Notes under the pieces: model-generated
The model's database searches: none
Seen by the model: the letters and a program-made list of their open reading frames with translations, nothing else
What the model was told of the DNA's origin: nothing
Position numbers and translations under genes: made by a program
Origin: Luteimonas cucumeris
GTDB taxonomy: Bacteria; Pseudomonadota; Gammaproteobacteria; Xanthomonadales; Xanthomonadaceae
NCBI RefSeq assembly: GCF_007830035.1
Contig: NZ_VLKN01000001.1
Span: forward strand, 186,001-250,000
DNA: 64,000 nt
Direction of reading: 5' to 3'
Part shown: one piece after another, positions 63,659 to 64,000 of the stretch
How positions within the stretch are numbered: the stretch's first letter is position 1
Layout of the letters: each line of letters begins with the position of its first letter

Positions 63659-64000
63659 ATGAAATACCGATCACTACTGGCCGTTTCGCTGCTGCTGGCG
63701 GCAGGTCCCGCCCTGGCTACCAGTTGCGAGGAAAGTTTCGCCAAGAAGGGCAATCCGTTCACCGGGACCACGTATTCGGCGTGGGTGAGCCTGCCCGACC
63801 TCAGCGTCAAAAGCGCGATCGGCCAGATGCATGTGGTCGCCAAGGAAGCGGGGATGGACATTCTCAGCGAGGATGCCGATGCCGGCTCCATGCTGATCGA
63901 AGAGCCCGAGACCATGGCCCACAAGCCCCTGCCGATGATCATCAGCGCCGCCAACGAAGGCGGCGTGGGCACGGTCACGATGCTGCTCAAGCTCAACAAG
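63659..64000 (+). CDS. Secreted protein of unknown family, N-terminal part, cut by window edge
   Basis: From ATG 63659 the frame runs 114 codons to the right edge. The signal peptide is clear: MKYRSLLAVSLLLAAGPALA. The mature part begins TSCEESFAKKGNPF and continues with alternating short strands (SLPDLSVKSAIGQMHVVAKEAG). GGAGAGA at 63642-63648 is the ribosome-binding site. I recognise no domain in the visible half. It follows the GGACATTTGTCC site. Confidence 0.75.
   Translation, partial: MKYRSLLAVSLLLAAGPALATSCEESFAKKGNPFTGTTYSAWVSLPDLSVKSAIGQMHVVAKEAGMDILSEDADAGSMLIEEPETMAHKPLPMIISAANEGGVGTVTMLLKLNK

Overview
The window is chromosomal DNA from a GC-rich gammaproteobacterium. Gene content and order point to the Lysobacterales (Xanthomonadales), near Lysobacter, Luteimonas or Xanthomonas. 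Markers are the slt–NDUFA9-like–cca cluster, the engB / cytochrome c4 / dsbA block, plant-type GshA, anaplerotic Ppc, homodimeric AceE, and intergenic repeats of types common in that order (the last point is from memory, with no search run). I see no rRNA, tRNA, CRISPR array, prophage or conjugation genes. The only transposase-like gene is a RAYT at 53 kb.

Layout. 0-4 kb: cca (cut by the left edge), NDUFA9-like reductase, lytic transglycosylase and a TauE permease. 4.1-4.7 kb: copy A of a MITE-like element. 4.7-9.5 kb: an EEP nuclease, three tandem DsbA-type oxidoreductases and cytochrome c4 on the minus strand, divergent from engB. 9.5-19 kb: a DUF2007/calcium-repeat membrane protein, gshA, ppc, a TPR lipoprotein, and frmA-fghA for glutathione-dependent formaldehyde oxidation. 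19-32 kb: mostly housekeeping and small-enzyme genes, including DegV, an HCCA isomerase-like protein, a coupled pair of amidohydrolases (one without its metal ligands), amn, GNAT, GFA, DUF924, a Grx-(A-type)-rhodanese fusion, polysaccharide deacetylase, methyltransferase/SGNH pair, aminotransferase and rsgA. rsgA is preceded by a short ORF that repeats its own N-terminus.

32-41 kb: a MATCAP-like QEGLA protein, a GT-C-like membrane protein, then a lysR-gltS-dgcN cluster that looks like D/L-glutamate uptake and use. A T-N11-A palindrome lies upstream of dgcN. maeB follows. 41-46 kb: five glycosyltransferases in mixed orientation. 46-49 kb: a complete partner-switching module (SpoIIE phosphatase with extracytoplasmic sensor, RsbW-type kinase, STAS antagonist). 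49.2-49.7 kb: copy B of the MITE-like element, inverted relative to copy A. Then aceE.

52.7-64 kb is rich in REP-type repeats. A RAYT and a stand-alone DUF3883 nuclease-like gene are bracketed by GTAGGATGGGTTGAGC repeats. Trehalase, MpaB-like oxygenase, MFS, an alpha/beta hydrolase-LuxR fusion, mddA, a serine hydrolase, a VOC protein and a secreted protein cut by the right edge follow. Several genes in this part stop inside or directly next to a REP repeat. A 12-base palindrome, GGACATTTGTCC, recurs at similar distances upstream of mddA and of the last gene.

The observations I rate most worth testing are the MITE-like inverted pair with a covarying hairpin, the rsgA leader ORF with a synonymous duplicate of the rsgA start, REP-supplied stop codons, the DUF3883/RAYT islet, the shared GGACATTTGTCC palindrome, and the active/inactive amidohydrolase pair.
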